From positions 186,001 to 250,000 of the forward strand of contig NZ_JAVJSQ010000004.1 in assembly GCF_040219335.1 (NCBI RefSeq): DNA of 64,000 nucleotides. Direction: 5' to 3'. Position 1 is the stretch's first letter. Each line of letters starts with the position of its first letter. The position numbers and the translations under genes are program-made. The stretch is from Gimesia sp. GTDB taxonomy: Bacteria; Planctomycetota; Planctomycetia; Planctomycetales; Planctomycetaceae. The notes below the pieces were generated by a model. That model saw only the letters and a program-made list of their open reading frames with translations. It had not been told where the DNA came from and made no database searches. Positions 48,627 to 57,966 of this stretch are shown piece after piece.

Positions 48627-49562
48627 ATGCGCACGCGCCCTCACAAACGTGGTTTCACCCTCATTGAGCTGCTGGTCGTTATCGCCATCATTGCAATTCT
48701 AATTGCGCTCCTTCTTCCCGCAGTTCAACAGGCCCGTGAAGCAGCTCGCCGCAGTACTTGTAAGAACAATCTTAAGCAAATCGGGCTGGCACTTCACAAT
48801 TACCATGACACACATCGAGTACTGCCACCGGCAACTATCAACGCGGGTTTATCGTCATGTGATGCAGTCCATGGCTCAACTGGGAATCTGTTAAACCACA
48901 CCTGCTACCAGATGATCCTGCCCTTTATTGATCAGGCAAATATCTATAATCAATACAACTGGAGCCTGCCCAGCGGCCGTGCAAATCATGGCTCGGGATG
49001 CACAGGAACTGTAACGACAGATCAGTATTCTATTGTGACATCTCCCGTCCCTGTCTTTCTGTGTCCTTCAGATCCGGGAACTCAGCAAAATTCCACGACC
49101 TCTGGGCCTTACTACGTCAGTCCTGGTTGGCGAACCAGTTACGGAGTAGTAAACTACACCACTGGAGGAAGTGGTGGCAGTTGGAGAGCAAATAACAGCA
49201 CACTCAAAGGTGCCATGGGACCGAATGGTGCTGCTCAGTTCCGTGACTTTAAAGATGGTACCAGTAACACCATGGTTATGTGTGAGACCCAGTTGAACAA
49301 GACATCGACCAGTTACGGACCATACTGGAATGCCGCCACACATACCTTTTTCATCCTGCCAGGTGTCGCCGGTTATACCCTCAATTTTGACCACACGAAT
49401 GGAAAACAATACGCTTGGGGAGCTGGTAGCCACCATGTCGGCGGAGGTCACATCCTGATGGGTGATGGTGCCGTTCGATTCCTGAGCGAAAATGTGGACC
49501 GCGTAGGAGTAGTTCAGGGTCTGGTCTCCATCGGTGGTGGCGAAGTCATTCCGGAATTCTAA
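48627..49562 (+). CDS. DUF1559 prepilin-like secreted protein
   Basis: A 311-residue protein with a type IV prepilin-type N-terminus ([18 protein letters not shown]) and DUF1559 body ([31 protein letters not shown]) and the usual C-terminal [17 protein letters not shown]. The family is greatly expanded in planctomycetes; members are thought to be secreted or pilus-like surface proteins. I chose the ATG at 48627 because the prepilin peptide starts there and GAAAGG precedes it. The frame is open 25 codons further upstream. Confidence 0.95.
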   Translation: MRTRPHKRGFTLIELLVVIAIIAILIALLLPAVQQAREAARRSTCKNNLKQIGLALHNYHDTHRVLPPATINAGLSSCDAVHGSTGNLLNHTCYQMILPFIDQANIYNQYNWSLPSGRANHGSGCTGTVTTDQYSIVTSPVPVFLCPSDPGTQQNSTTSGPYYVSPGWRTSYGVVNYTTGGSGGSWRANNSTLKGAMGPNGAAQFRDFKDGTSNTMVMCETQLNKTSTSYGPYWNAATHTFFILPGVAGYTLNFDHTNGKQYAWGAGSHHVGGGHILMGDGAVRFLSENVDRVGVVQGLVSIGGGEVIPEF

Positions 49563-49696
49563 ATCCGACTTCCAGTAACAGACTGAATGGTAATTCGACA
49601 CTGGCCGCGGTGGTCTCGTCCACTGCGGTCAGAGTCATTTCTCTGCGACGCTCGCATTTATTCCACTGCTTCTAATTTTCTGACTGGATCAGATAC

Positions 49697-50125
49697 ATGC
49701 ACTCTTCTTTGAATTCGCTCAAATTCATTCTCATCAGTTCATTGCTCCTTTGTTTTTCTGGCTGTTCCGCTGGCAGTGGTGAAGCAGTTCCTGAATTGGC
49801 AGATGTAAATGGTGTGGTGACTATGGATGGTGCTCCACTGGTTAGTGCGAAGGTTATTTTTGAACCTCAGGAGACGACTGGAAACGCCAGGCGACGAGCT
49901 TCGAGTGCCACGACTCAGGAGGATGGTTCATACAGTCTGGAATACAATGAAGACGCCTCTGGCGCTTCCCTGGGTAAACACAGAGTTATGATCATTAAAC
50001 TCACTGATAATCCGGAAGACGCAGGCAAACAACTGGTTCCCACGAAATACAACGACAAATCTGAACTTACGGCAGACGTAAAAGCAGATGGGAACATAAT
50101 TAATTTCGATCTCAAATCAAAGTAG
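49697..50125 (+). CDS. Small lipoprotein with carboxypeptidase-regulatory-like domain
   Basis: A 142-residue predicted lipoprotein with lipobox LCFSGC (cleavage before Cys23) and a single Ig-like, transthyretin/CarboxypepD_reg-like domain: VNGVVTMDGAPLVSAKVIFEP and DGSYSLEY. Such proteins commonly follow a DUF1559 gene in planctomycetes, as here (135 bases after it), and are believed to be envelope-anchored partners. Function is not established. Confidence 0.85.
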   Translation: MHSSLNSLKFILISSLLLCFSGCSAGSGEAVPELADVNGVVTMDGAPLVSAKVIFEPQETTGNARRRASSATTQEDGSYSLEYNEDASGASLGKHRVMIIKLTDNPEDAGKQLVPTKYNDKSELTADVKADGNIINFDLKSK

Positions 50126-50131
50126 GTCGCA

Positions 50132-51223
50132 TCAGATCCGGACTGGCTGTTTGACATGAGCAGTTTTTCGTTCAGATTTCTCTGAACTGATGTAGTAGCT
50201 GCTCCGCAGCAGAAACCGCTTTTCGACTAGATTCCACAACAGGATTGCCCCGAGCAGCGTCAGGCAGACTGCTGTCCCCAGGAAAGACCAGGCATGCTCT
50301 TCAGACCAACCGGCATTCAAAAGCATCTGGATTAGAGGGAAGTGCAGGATATAAACCCCGTAGGAGAAATCTCCATACTTTCCAAAGTTGCCTGCATACA
50401 AAAACAGACCGAAAAACAGGACAAGCACTGCTAGCGCAGCAGGTTGCAGCCAGGGCAGGGGAGTCCAGTGATGCGTCAGCAACACGACGGTCGCCAGCGT
50501 GACAAATAACCTGATATGACGTTCGAAAAAAGGCAGGTAATAAAACAGTGCTGCTCCTGCGATGAAGAAACAGAGCTGCCCAGGTAGTTGGCGTGCCAGC
50601 TGTTCGTAAAACGGATTCTCTGTCCGGATTGAAGCACCTAATAACATTTCGGCATATCCGATCGACAAGCCATAGACGAGAATCAGCAGTGGTAAGCGGG
50701 GGACTCGCCGCAGGCAATATACCAGCACTGGAACGGAAAAATAGAACATCACTTCCACTTTCAGTGTCCAGAGCGCGCCATTCACCGCCGGCATCCGATT
50801 CGCTTCAAAGACTCCCGGTAGAGTGGACTGCAGAAAATTCAGAAACGTCAAATTAGCCAGCAGATATTTTACCCAGGTAAAAGAAAAGTACTCAGTAAGA
50901 GGTACTCGGCTTACCAGAACCAGGCTAAGGGCTGCCAGTAAAATGACGGTAACGTACGCTGGATAAATCCGTCTGATCCGTTTGCTGGCATACGAGGAAA
51001 GCGAAGAGGAACGTTCGTAACTCATCACGATTAGAAACCCGCTAACGACGAAGAATGCCTGCACTGCAATCCGCGATGAGAGATATTCAGGCAGCACAGC
51101 TAACGCGCTAAATCCGGAAAGTTCCGCTGCATGCACCAGGCAGACTGTCAGTGCCAACATTAATCTGAGCAGATCGAAGTTATTCTTCTTGAGGCGGGGG
51201 TGATCGAGTGGCAGTAAATCCAT
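50132..51223 (-). CDS. Acyltransferase 3 family membrane protein
   Basis: A 363-residue integral membrane protein with about ten helices, of the acyltransferase-3 (OafA/OpgC-like) family. The first helix carries the conserved pattern FDLLRLMLALTVCLVHAAEL with the arginine and histidine that characterise it, then SRIAVQAFFVVSGFLI. It would move an acyl or acetyl group to a sugar of an envelope glycan; substrate unknown. ATG at 51223 is preferred over an upstream start at 51298 because the first 25 residues there have no family character. Confidence 0.88.
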   Translation of the reverse strand: MDLLPLDHPRLKKNNFDLLRLMLALTVCLVHAAELSGFSALAVLPEYLSSRIAVQAFFVVSGFLIVMSYERSSSLSSYASKRIRRIYPAYVTVILLAALSLVLVSRVPLTEYFSFTWVKYLLANLTFLNFLQSTLPGVFEANRMPAVNGALWTLKVEVMFYFSVPVLVYCLRRVPRLPLLILVYGLSIGYAEMLLGASIRTENPFYEQLARQLPGQLCFFIAGAALFYYLPFFERHIRLFVTLATVVLLTHHWTPLPWLQPAALAVLVLFFGLFLYAGNFGKYGDFSYGVYILHFPLIQMLLNAGWSEEHAWSFLGTAVCLTLLGAILLWNLVEKRFLLRSSYYISSEKSERKTAHVKQPVRI

Positions 51224-51363
51224 TTTCTGACCCGAAATTGATAGAGTGAACGGCGAAGTACCAGCGGGGACTGTCGCAAAACAGGCAAACTCTGTCAATA
51301 TGGGACATTAATGAGACTGATTTAAAGCGGTTCAGGAAGTCAAAACTGCTTGCATACAGGTAC

Positions 51364-51798
51364 TTAAAACCGAATCGGAACCGATCTGCGTTCTAGCAAA
51401 GTCGCTTTCAGCTCCTTACAGGCATTCAGTTCCTCAACATGAGCTCGACACTGTTGCTGCAGATATCGAACCATCTCTTCCCGCTGTTCCTCAGAGATCT
51501 GCGGAGACTCAGGGGGTGAGAGACGAGTCGGGGCCGCCTCTTCCAGAGACGATGCCAGTACACCCACCAGCCCGGTGGCAATATTCAGGGTCAACAACAC
51601 CAGATAACGTGTTCTTTTATCGGTATTTACTTCTTCTTCTGAACTTGCGAGCCGCGTGTCCGGTTCGTGAAAAGCAGGTTCAAAATCGAATTCACAATTG
51701 CAGAATTCACAACGACTACTATTACGATCAATGTCTGCTCGACAGCTGGGACACACATGAAATTGCGTCCGAGGATCGTCCTCATGATATCCAGTCAT
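51364..51798 (-). CDS. Zinc-ribbon membrane protein of unknown function
   Basis: A 144-residue protein. An N-terminal zinc ribbon (CPSCRADI and CEFCNCEF) is followed by a helix at about 65-83 (RYLVLLTLNIATGLVGVLA) and a charged C-terminal helical tail. No catalytic motif. ATG at 51798 with GGAG six bases upstream. Topology and role are unknown; it may be a small regulatory or scaffold protein. Confidence 0.65.
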   Translation of the reverse strand: MTGYHEDDPRTQFHVCPSCRADIDRNSSRCEFCNCEFDFEPAFHEPDTRLASSEEEVNTDKRTRYLVLLTLNIATGLVGVLASSLEEAAPTRLSPPESPQISEEQREEMVRYLQQQCRAHVEELNACKELKATLLERRSVPIRF

Positions 51799-52021
51799 CA
51801 CAACTCCTTTACTGGTTTGAGGAGAAAGAGCGCGGGTAGCTCAGTCCATTAGTCGGCCCACCGTCAATTGTACCTCCTTGAAAACAGCTGGCAATGTCAT
51901 TTCAGGAGAGTGGTTCATCAATCAGAAAAACGACTGATTCGACAGGAGTGTACCGACCAGCACCCGAAGTGAATGGAAGCCACCTGACTTGTCTGGAATA
52001 ATTGTTTTAGATCCAAAGCCG

Positions 52022-53578
52022 CTATTCTTTAGAGTTCTTCTCTCTCAACAGCTTATCGTTGAAATCAGCCGGCTTTGATCCACTCTCAAGTCGCAGGTTG
52101 GCTCCCATGCTCCGTTTGTGACTGAAGGGAACCCGGTTCGCCTCTGACTTCTCCAATATCGCATGCAGATCGGCTCGCATCTTCCGGATCTGTTTCTGAT
52201 ACTCAGGATCAAAAATCAGATTGTGCTGTTCCAGCGGATCCTTTTCCATGTCGTAAAGTTCGTCAATATCCCAGATACCATGGTATTGGATAAATTTATA
52301 ACGTGGTGTCCGCAGTGCAAAGGTCGTTGGCGTCTGAGGGAAATTGAATTCCCAGTAATATTCATACAGAATATTCTTCCGCCAGTCGGCAGCCGGTAGT
52401 TTCCCCGCCGCCAGCTCCAGGAAACTTTGGCCATCCATCTGAGGTGGTGTTTTCAAACCGGCAGCCGCCAGACAGGTTGGACCGATATCGATGTTGGCGA
52501 CGACTTCATCTACCACGGTGCCTGGTTTCCAGAGACCGGGACAGACGCCAACCAGAGGCACCCGCATTGAGGCTTCATATGCGGTCCGCTTATCAATCAG
52601 GCCATGTTCGCCCCATTGAAAACCGTTATCCCCCATGTACATGACCAGAGTGTTCTCACCATAGCCATTATCTTTCAGCCACTTCCGCACGCGAGCAATC
52701 GATTCGTCCACGCTCAGCAGGGCTTCACAGTATAGACGATAATGCTCTTCGATGTCCGTATCCTGGTGATAGGCAAAATCAACGCCGTGCCAGCTGTTTC
52801 GCTGATTCTTCAGCCACATCGGCTTGTTGAAGTAATTCTCAGAGGTATTGGCCATCGTTTTAGGAATCGGCATCGATTTATCTTTGTAACGTCCCGCATG
52901 ACGTTCCGCAGGGTGGAACATCCCATGCACTCCCTTGTGTGAGAGATACATGAAGAAGGGTTTATCCTGCGTTTTGACACTTTCGTTCAACCAGTCGATG
53001 GCATAGTCCGTCAGTTCGTCGGTAATGTAACCTTTTTGCGGAACTCTTTTTCCATCGACATTCAATGACCATTTCTTCAAATGCTCGGGCGGGTAATAGT
53101 GCCCCTGGCCGCGAAAGGAAACCCATCTGTCGAAACCGGGCCGTGGGTCATCAGAGTGACCGCCCATGTGCCACTTTCCAAAGAATCCTGTCTGGTAACC
53201 AGCGGCCTGCAGGTACTGAGGAAAGAATTTCGTCCCAGGCGGGGTCAGTACGTTATTATCGACCACACCATGATTGTGCATATACTGTCCGGTCAGGATC
53301 GAAGCCCGACTGGGAGAGCAGAGCGAGGTGGTAACGACTGCATTCTTGAAGTAAACCCCCTGTTTGGCCATCGCATCCATTGCAGGAGTCTCTACCCAGG
53401 GATGACCGGCAAAACCCATCACGTCATAACGATGATCGTCCGCGAGAATAAAGACCACATTACGCGGTTTGGCACCTTTGATTTTTTCCAGTTTGAGATC
53501 TGCAGGAGCGGAATCAGCGGCGGACAGAGAAGTGGTCCCCATCAGGGCCAGGAGACAGAGCGTCGAAATCAATCGCAT
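52022..53578 (-). CDS. Cys-type sulfatase (arylsulfatase/iduronate-sulfatase-like)
   Basis: A 518-residue secreted sulfatase with signal peptide (residues 1-20). Metal ligands begin at FILADDHR (Asp47, Asp48), and the formylglycine site reads CSPSRASILTG (Cys87 to Arg91). Further down are KWHMGGH and MGDNGFQWGEHGL, both family motifs. It would remove sulfate from a glycan or small molecule; the substrate is unknown. Cys-type sulfatases need a maturation enzyme, which is not visible here. Sulfatases are highly expanded in marine planctomycetes. Confidence 0.92.
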   Translation of the reverse strand: MRLISTLCLLALMGTTSLSAADSAPADLKLEKIKGAKPRNVVFILADDHRYDVMGFAGHPWVETPAMDAMAKQGVYFKNAVVTTSLCSPSRASILTGQYMHNHGVVDNNVLTPPGTKFFPQYLQAAGYQTGFFGKWHMGGHSDDPRPGFDRWVSFRGQGHYYPPEHLKKWSLNVDGKRVPQKGYITDELTDYAIDWLNESVKTQDKPFFMYLSHKGVHGMFHPAERHAGRYKDKSMPIPKTMANTSENYFNKPMWLKNQRNSWHGVDFAYHQDTDIEEHYRLYCEALLSVDESIARVRKWLKDNGYGENTLVMYMGDNGFQWGEHGLIDKRTAYEASMRVPLVGVCPGLWKPGTVVDEVVANIDIGPTCLAAAGLKTPPQMDGQSFLELAAGKLPAADWRKNILYEYYWEFNFPQTPTTFALRTPRYKFIQYHGIWDIDELYDMEKDPLEQHNLIFDPEYQKQIRKMRADLHAILEKSEANRVPFSHKRSMGANLRLESGSKPADFNDKLLREKNSKE

Positions 53579-53791
53579 GGCAACACCAGTATAAATTGAG
53601 AGTAATTCTTGGTTAGAGACGGATTGTCACACAGACGGGATTAAACTTATACACTCCCAAGTTAGCAAAGGGCTCAAGCCAATACAATAAAAGCGGCTCG
53701 GGAAACAACGCGTACTCTGGCAACACCTGTAAATCTCCGCATAATACAGGCTGTAAATCCATACGTAATTTTCCACAAAGGGAACAATGGA

Positions 53792-55408
53792 ATGTACGAT
53801 TGTGTCATTATTGGAGCAGGGCATAACGGACTGGTCTGTGCACATCAACTCGCACGACAGGGTTGGAAGGTGCTGGTACTGGAACGCCGCGAGCTTGTGG
53901 GCGGAGCCTGTGTGACCGAAGAACTCTGGCCCGGTTATAAAGTATCTACCGCGTCGTACCTGGTCAGCCTTTTACTGCCTGAAATCGAACAGGAAATGGA
54001 ACTGGCTCGCTATGGCTATCGCGTCCTGCCGCGCAATCCGAGTTCCTTCACCCCCTGTGCAGACGGACGTTCTCTGTTGCTGGGACCGGATCTGAAACAA
54101 AACCAGGAACAGATCGCGCAGTTCAGCCAGCGCGATGCGGAGCAGTTCCCCCGCTATGAAGCGATGCTGGAACGAATCGCCGAGTGCCTGGAACCGGCAC
54201 TGGTGCAGACGCCCCCCGATCTGCTTCCTCTCCCCGCCTCCTGGAGATCAATCGGCCTGGGGAAAAAACTCCGCGACACGAAAACGGCGTACCACCTGCA
54301 TCAGTCGCTGAAACGACTGGGAGAAACCATCCCGGAAGCAGTCGAACTGCTTACCGGTCCGGCACTGCCGATCCTGAATCGTTGGTTTGAATCAGACGTT
54401 CTGAAGGCCACGCTGGCAACCGACGCGATCATCGGAACCTTTCAGCCTCCTTCCGCACCAGGTACTGCCTATGTCCTCCTGCATCACGTCATGGGCTCTG
54501 CCGGTGGTGCACGTGGTGTCTGGGGTTATGTCGAAGGGGGCATGGGCGCGCTCAGTCAGGCCATGGCCGCCTCTGCCCAGGCATCCGGTGTCGAAATCCG
54601 TACCGGTGTCACGGTGGATGAAATTCTGGTCCAGGGACAGCAGACAACCGGCGTCCGCCTTTCAACTGGTGAGACGATCACGACCCGCAGCGTAGCCTCC
54701 AATGCCGATGCACATGTGACATTCGAAAAACTGATCCCTGCCGGCACGCTTCCTCAGAACTTCTCTGAAGCGGTCAGCCGAATCGATTACAGCAGCGCCA
54801 GCATGAAAATCAACGTAGCTGTCAGTGAACTCCCCGATTTCAACTGTCTGCCCGGCCATAATGAACCCGGCCCACAGCATCGGGGAACCATCCACATCGG
54901 CGCCAGTTGTGAGGAAATCGAACGGGCCTACGATGATGCCAAGTATGGCATGCCCTCACAAAAGCCGATTATCGAGATGACGATCCCCACTGCAGTCGAC
55001 AATTCTTTGGCACCAGAAGGCCAGCACATCCTCTCTCTTTTCGTGCAATACGCCCCCTATCAGCTTAAGCAGGGGAACTGGGACGAAATCAAAGAAGAGT
55101 TCGCTGACCGCTGTCTAGAGCGGATAGCAGAGTTAGCACCAAACGTCCCCTCATCAGTCCTGCATCGACAAGTCCTCTCTCCATTCGATCTGGAACGAAC
55201 CTTCAGCCTGACCGGCGGAAATATTTTTCAGGGAGCGATGCCCGCGCATCAACTTTACAATCTGCGTCCCGTTCCTGGCTGGAGCGATTACCGCACGCCA
55301 ATCAAAGGACTTTATCTGTGCGGGAGTGCCGCGCATCCGGGAGGCGGTGTGATGGGTGCGTGTGGCCGGAATGCAGCACGGGAGATGCTTCGCAATGGCA
55401 AAGATTAA
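53792..55408 (+). CDS. CrtI-like phytoene-desaturase-family FAD oxidoreductase
   Basis: A 538-residue NAD(P)/FAD-dependent oxidoreductase. The N-terminus is a dinucleotide-binding motif (VIIGAGHNGLVCAHQLARQGWKVLVLERRELVGGACVTEE), the second half ends YLCGSAAHPGGGVMGACGRNAA. This is the phytoene desaturase/CrtI-related family, closest by eye to the planctomycete-wide group also called pyridine nucleotide-disulfide oxidoreductase domain protein 2. It is not necessarily a carotenoid enzyme. No signal peptide. Confidence 0.85.
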   Translation: MYDCVIIGAGHNGLVCAHQLARQGWKVLVLERRELVGGACVTEELWPGYKVSTASYLVSLLLPEIEQEMELARYGYRVLPRNPSSFTPCADGRSLLLGPDLKQNQEQIAQFSQRDAEQFPRYEAMLERIAECLEPALVQTPPDLLPLPASWRSIGLGKKLRDTKTAYHLHQSLKRLGETIPEAVELLTGPALPILNRWFESDVLKATLATDAIIGTFQPPSAPGTAYVLLHHVMGSAGGARGVWGYVEGGMGALSQAMAASAQASGVEIRTGVTVDEILVQGQQTTGVRLSTGETITTRSVASNADAHVTFEKLIPAGTLPQNFSEAVSRIDYSSASMKINVAVSELPDFNCLPGHNEPGPQHRGTIHIGASCEEIERAYDDAKYGMPSQKPIIEMTIPTAVDNSLAPEGQHILSLFVQYAPYQLKQGNWDEIKEEFADRCLERIAELAPNVPSSVLHRQVLSPFDLERTFSLTGGNIFQGAMPAHQLYNLRPVPGWSDYRTPIKGLYLCGSAAHPGGGVMGACGRNAAREMLRNGKD

Positions 55409-55653
55409 TCAGTGTAATCATCAGTACACTCTGATTAGTAAGCAGCCTCATTTTACTTTCATAACAGCACCAGCTCTCTTAATCGGTGCGGTCGATATCA
55501 TGTTTCACAATTCAAGATGAGGAACGATATGTGCTGTACAATCCTCATCCTTTGTTCCATTTTCAGCCGAATAAAACAATGCCGAAACCAGCGTTAGTGA
55601 TCGTGTTCGAGTCACTGACAACTTGAATCCATTCACTATCCGGGAGAAATACC

Positions 55654-56751
55654 GTGAAACACCTCACAGGTTTGCCTGCCATCCTAGTTGCCCTCGTCTT
55701 AACTCTTTCAATTCCTGCTTCTGACACATCCGCCTGTACCGGGATCACGATCAAGCCCAAAGACGGATCAGCGATCTTCGGCCGTACTTTGGAATTCGCT
55801 CAAGACCTGAAATCCAACATCATCATCATCCCCCGTAATCGTGAGAATGTCGGAAGTACTCCGAATCAGAAACCGGGTTTAAGCTGGACATCCAATTATG
55901 CGATGGTCGGTATGAACGCCTTTAATCTACCGGTGATCGTCGATGGTCTTAACGAAAAAGGGCTGCATGTCGGAATCTTCTATTTCCCCGGTTATACCGA
56001 CTATCAAAATTTGTCTGAGGAGGATCTGGCCCACAGTATTTCTCCTGTTGAGCTGCCTCTGTACCTGATGGGGACTTGCCGGAATGTCGATGAAGTAACT
56101 TCTGCGGTAAAAAAACTTAAAGTCGGCAACGTGGTCATGCCTCAACTGGGTGGCGTCCCCCCGTTCCACTACATTGCCAATGACACAAGTGGAAAATCGA
56201 TCGTAATCGAATACGTGAATGGTGAGTTGAATATCCATCAGAATCCACTGGGTGTTCTGACCAATGCGCCAACGTTTGACTGGCAGATAACTAACCTGAG
56301 TAACTACGTCAACCTGCTCACCAATAATATATCCGATATCAAAGTCGAAGGAGTCGAAATAAAAGGCTTCGGACAGGGAAGTGGAATGCTCGGTCTGCCT
56401 GGCGATTTTACACCGCCGTCCCGCTTTGTACGTGCCGTCGCTTTTTCTTCGTCGGCATTTCCGGTTCAGACTGCGAAAGAGGGAATCCTGCAAACATTTC
56501 ACATTTTGAATCAGTTCGACATCCCCAAAGGAACTGCCCGCGGAGTCGAACAGGGGAAAGTCGTCGGCGATTATACCATGTGGACCGGCGTCTCCGATCT
56601 GACGAACCTGCGTTATTACTTTCGGACTTATGACGACAGCAGTATCCGAATGGTCAATTTAGGTTGCCTGAATCTGGACGCTCTGGAAATTCAAACAATC
56701 TCCATCCAGGGTCCCGAACAGATCATCGATGTCTCTGGCTGTGCCCGCTGA
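55654..56751 (+). CDS. Choloylglycine hydrolase-family (Ntn) enzyme
   Basis: A 365-residue protein. After a signal peptide (residues 1 to about 27), a new N-terminus starts at Cys28 (CTGITI), the autocatalytic nucleophile of the penicillin V acylase / bile-salt hydrolase group of Ntn hydrolases. The body shows GRTLEFAQD, YVNGELNIHQNPLGVLTNAPTFDWQ and GLPGDFTPPSRFVRA, all typical. GTG start with GGGAGA upstream. It would cleave a C-N amide bond; bile salts are not expected in a free-living planctomycete, so N-acyl signals or peptides are other options. Confidence 0.92.
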   Translation: MKHLTGLPAILVALVLTLSIPASDTSACTGITIKPKDGSAIFGRTLEFAQDLKSNIIIIPRNRENVGSTPNQKPGLSWTSNYAMVGMNAFNLPVIVDGLNEKGLHVGIFYFPGYTDYQNLSEEDLAHSISPVELPLYLMGTCRNVDEVTSAVKKLKVGNVVMPQLGGVPPFHYIANDTSGKSIVIEYVNGELNIHQNPLGVLTNAPTFDWQITNLSNYVNLLTNNISDIKVEGVEIKGFGQGSGMLGLPGDFTPPSRFVRAVAFSSSAFPVQTAKEGILQTFHILNQFDIPKGTARGVEQGKVVGDYTMWTGVSDLTNLRYYFRTYDDSSIRMVNLGCLNLDALEIQTISIQGPEQIIDVSGCAR

Positions 56752-56777
56752 ATCATTCCTGAATTCCGTAAATCTCA

Positions 56778-57836
56778 TCAGAAATTTTTGACGAGTTCAA
56801 CCGAGACATTGCAAAACAGATTTCGTGGCGATGCCCCATTCATCTGCCTGACCAGCATCCTGCCAATCTCCTGCCCATAAGCTTCGGGAGAGAGGCAGGG
56901 GCGAATATGCGGGAACAGGCAGGAGGCTTGCTCGCGGGCAAAATGATCCGCGACCACTACAATAGGCTGTTTCTTCCGCGGATAATTCAGTTCGGAAATA
57001 ATCGCCGCAATCGCCTGAGCCGCTGGTTCAGAGCGACAGAGGATTCCATGCTTATCTGAGGACCGTTTCAGGACATCCTGAGCGGAGACCTGTATCGCCC
57101 GATCATCTGCCGGAAGACAGCGAACCGTCAGTTGATCGATTCCCCAACCTGCGCCGTGCATCTCCTGCCGCACGGCATCCAGTAGAAGATGATCGCCGGC
57201 TGTCACCTGATCACGAAATACAACCAGTGCCCGCTGGCATTTCTGTTGGAGCAGATGCTGAAATAAGAGCCGACCAATCTGTCTCTGATCCCTGTCAATG
57301 TGGGCCAGTCCAGTAATCGATGGTTGCAGTACCCCATTCACGACGGTTGGCAGTCCGCTCTCCTGCAGGATCCGCTGCACGCCCACCTGTGCTCGTTGCA
57401 AAACAAAGCCCTCAGTCTCGTTCGACTTGAGCGCCCGGTTCACAATCTCTTCCACATACGCTTCTTCATCCCGGTGCGGCAGGAAGTTGAATTCAAGTTC
57501 TGCCTCGGGGAGTTCCCGCTGCAAGCCGATCAGAATACCGTCGGCCAGCAGGCCTTCCCGTTCGAGGTATTTCTGGTGTACCACCAGATGCACGCGACGC
57601 AGGGCCTGCTCAGTCAGGTTCGATTCCGGATCCGCAATGAACGTACCGGCCCGTTGTTTACGCACCAGAACCCGTCGCTGAGTGAGCAGTTGCAGAGCCC
57701 GGTTGGCAGTCGTTCCACTGACCTGAAACGAACGTGCTGTTTCACTGGTTGTGTAGTAGGGATCCCCGGGCTGCAGCTTTCGCTGTTTGATATCGGACTG
57801 AATCCGCTCGGCCAGATCCACAATCGCTGGTTTCAT
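56778..57836 (-). CDS. GntR-type transcription regulator with LacI-like sensor domain
   Basis: A 352-residue regulator. Residues of about 5-75 are a winged helix-turn-helix of GntR type (YYTTSETARSFQVSGTTANRALQLLTQRRVLVRKQRAGTFI). The rest resembles a periplasmic-binding-protein-like sensor, as in LacI-type effector domains. It is divergent from the sialidase, and a palindrome lies between them, so it probably controls that gene and itself. The effector could be a sugar, unproven. Confidence 0.85.
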   Translation of the reverse strand: MKPAIVDLAERIQSDIKQRKLQPGDPYYTTSETARSFQVSGTTANRALQLLTQRRVLVRKQRAGTFIADPESNLTEQALRRVHLVVHQKYLEREGLLADGILIGLQRELPEAELEFNFLPHRDEEAYVEEIVNRALKSNETEGFVLQRAQVGVQRILQESGLPTVVNGVLQPSITGLAHIDRDQRQIGRLLFQHLLQQKCQRALVVFRDQVTAGDHLLLDAVRQEMHGAGWGIDQLTVRCLPADDRAIQVSAQDVLKRSSDKHGILCRSEPAAQAIAAIISELNYPRKKQPIVVVADHFAREQASCLFPHIRPCLSPEAYGQEIGRMLVRQMNGASPRNLFCNVSVELVKNF

Positions 57837-57966
57837 TGAGAAAGTACATTCACTCGAAAAAGGACAGTTTTTGCTTTGATTTCCGGATCAACTTTTATAA
57901 TATTACGATACAGATAATAATATCGCAACCAAAATATTATTAAACCTTTTTACTGGAAATCAGCCC
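57837..57966. promoter_or_regulatory. Divergent promoter with operator-like palindrome
   Basis: This 130-base AT-rich gap contains the arms TTACGATA (57903-57910) and TATCGCAA (57921-57928), matching at seven of eight positions around a 10-base spacer. It lies between the GntR gene and the sialidase, the expected place for its operator. Confidence 0.45.

Noticed and set aside
51835-51845. tRNA-like GGTAGCTCAGT motif next to the zinc-ribbon gene start
   Set aside because: It resembles the D-arm start of a tRNA, but no T-loop (TTCRA), anticodon arm or pairing acceptor stem follows.
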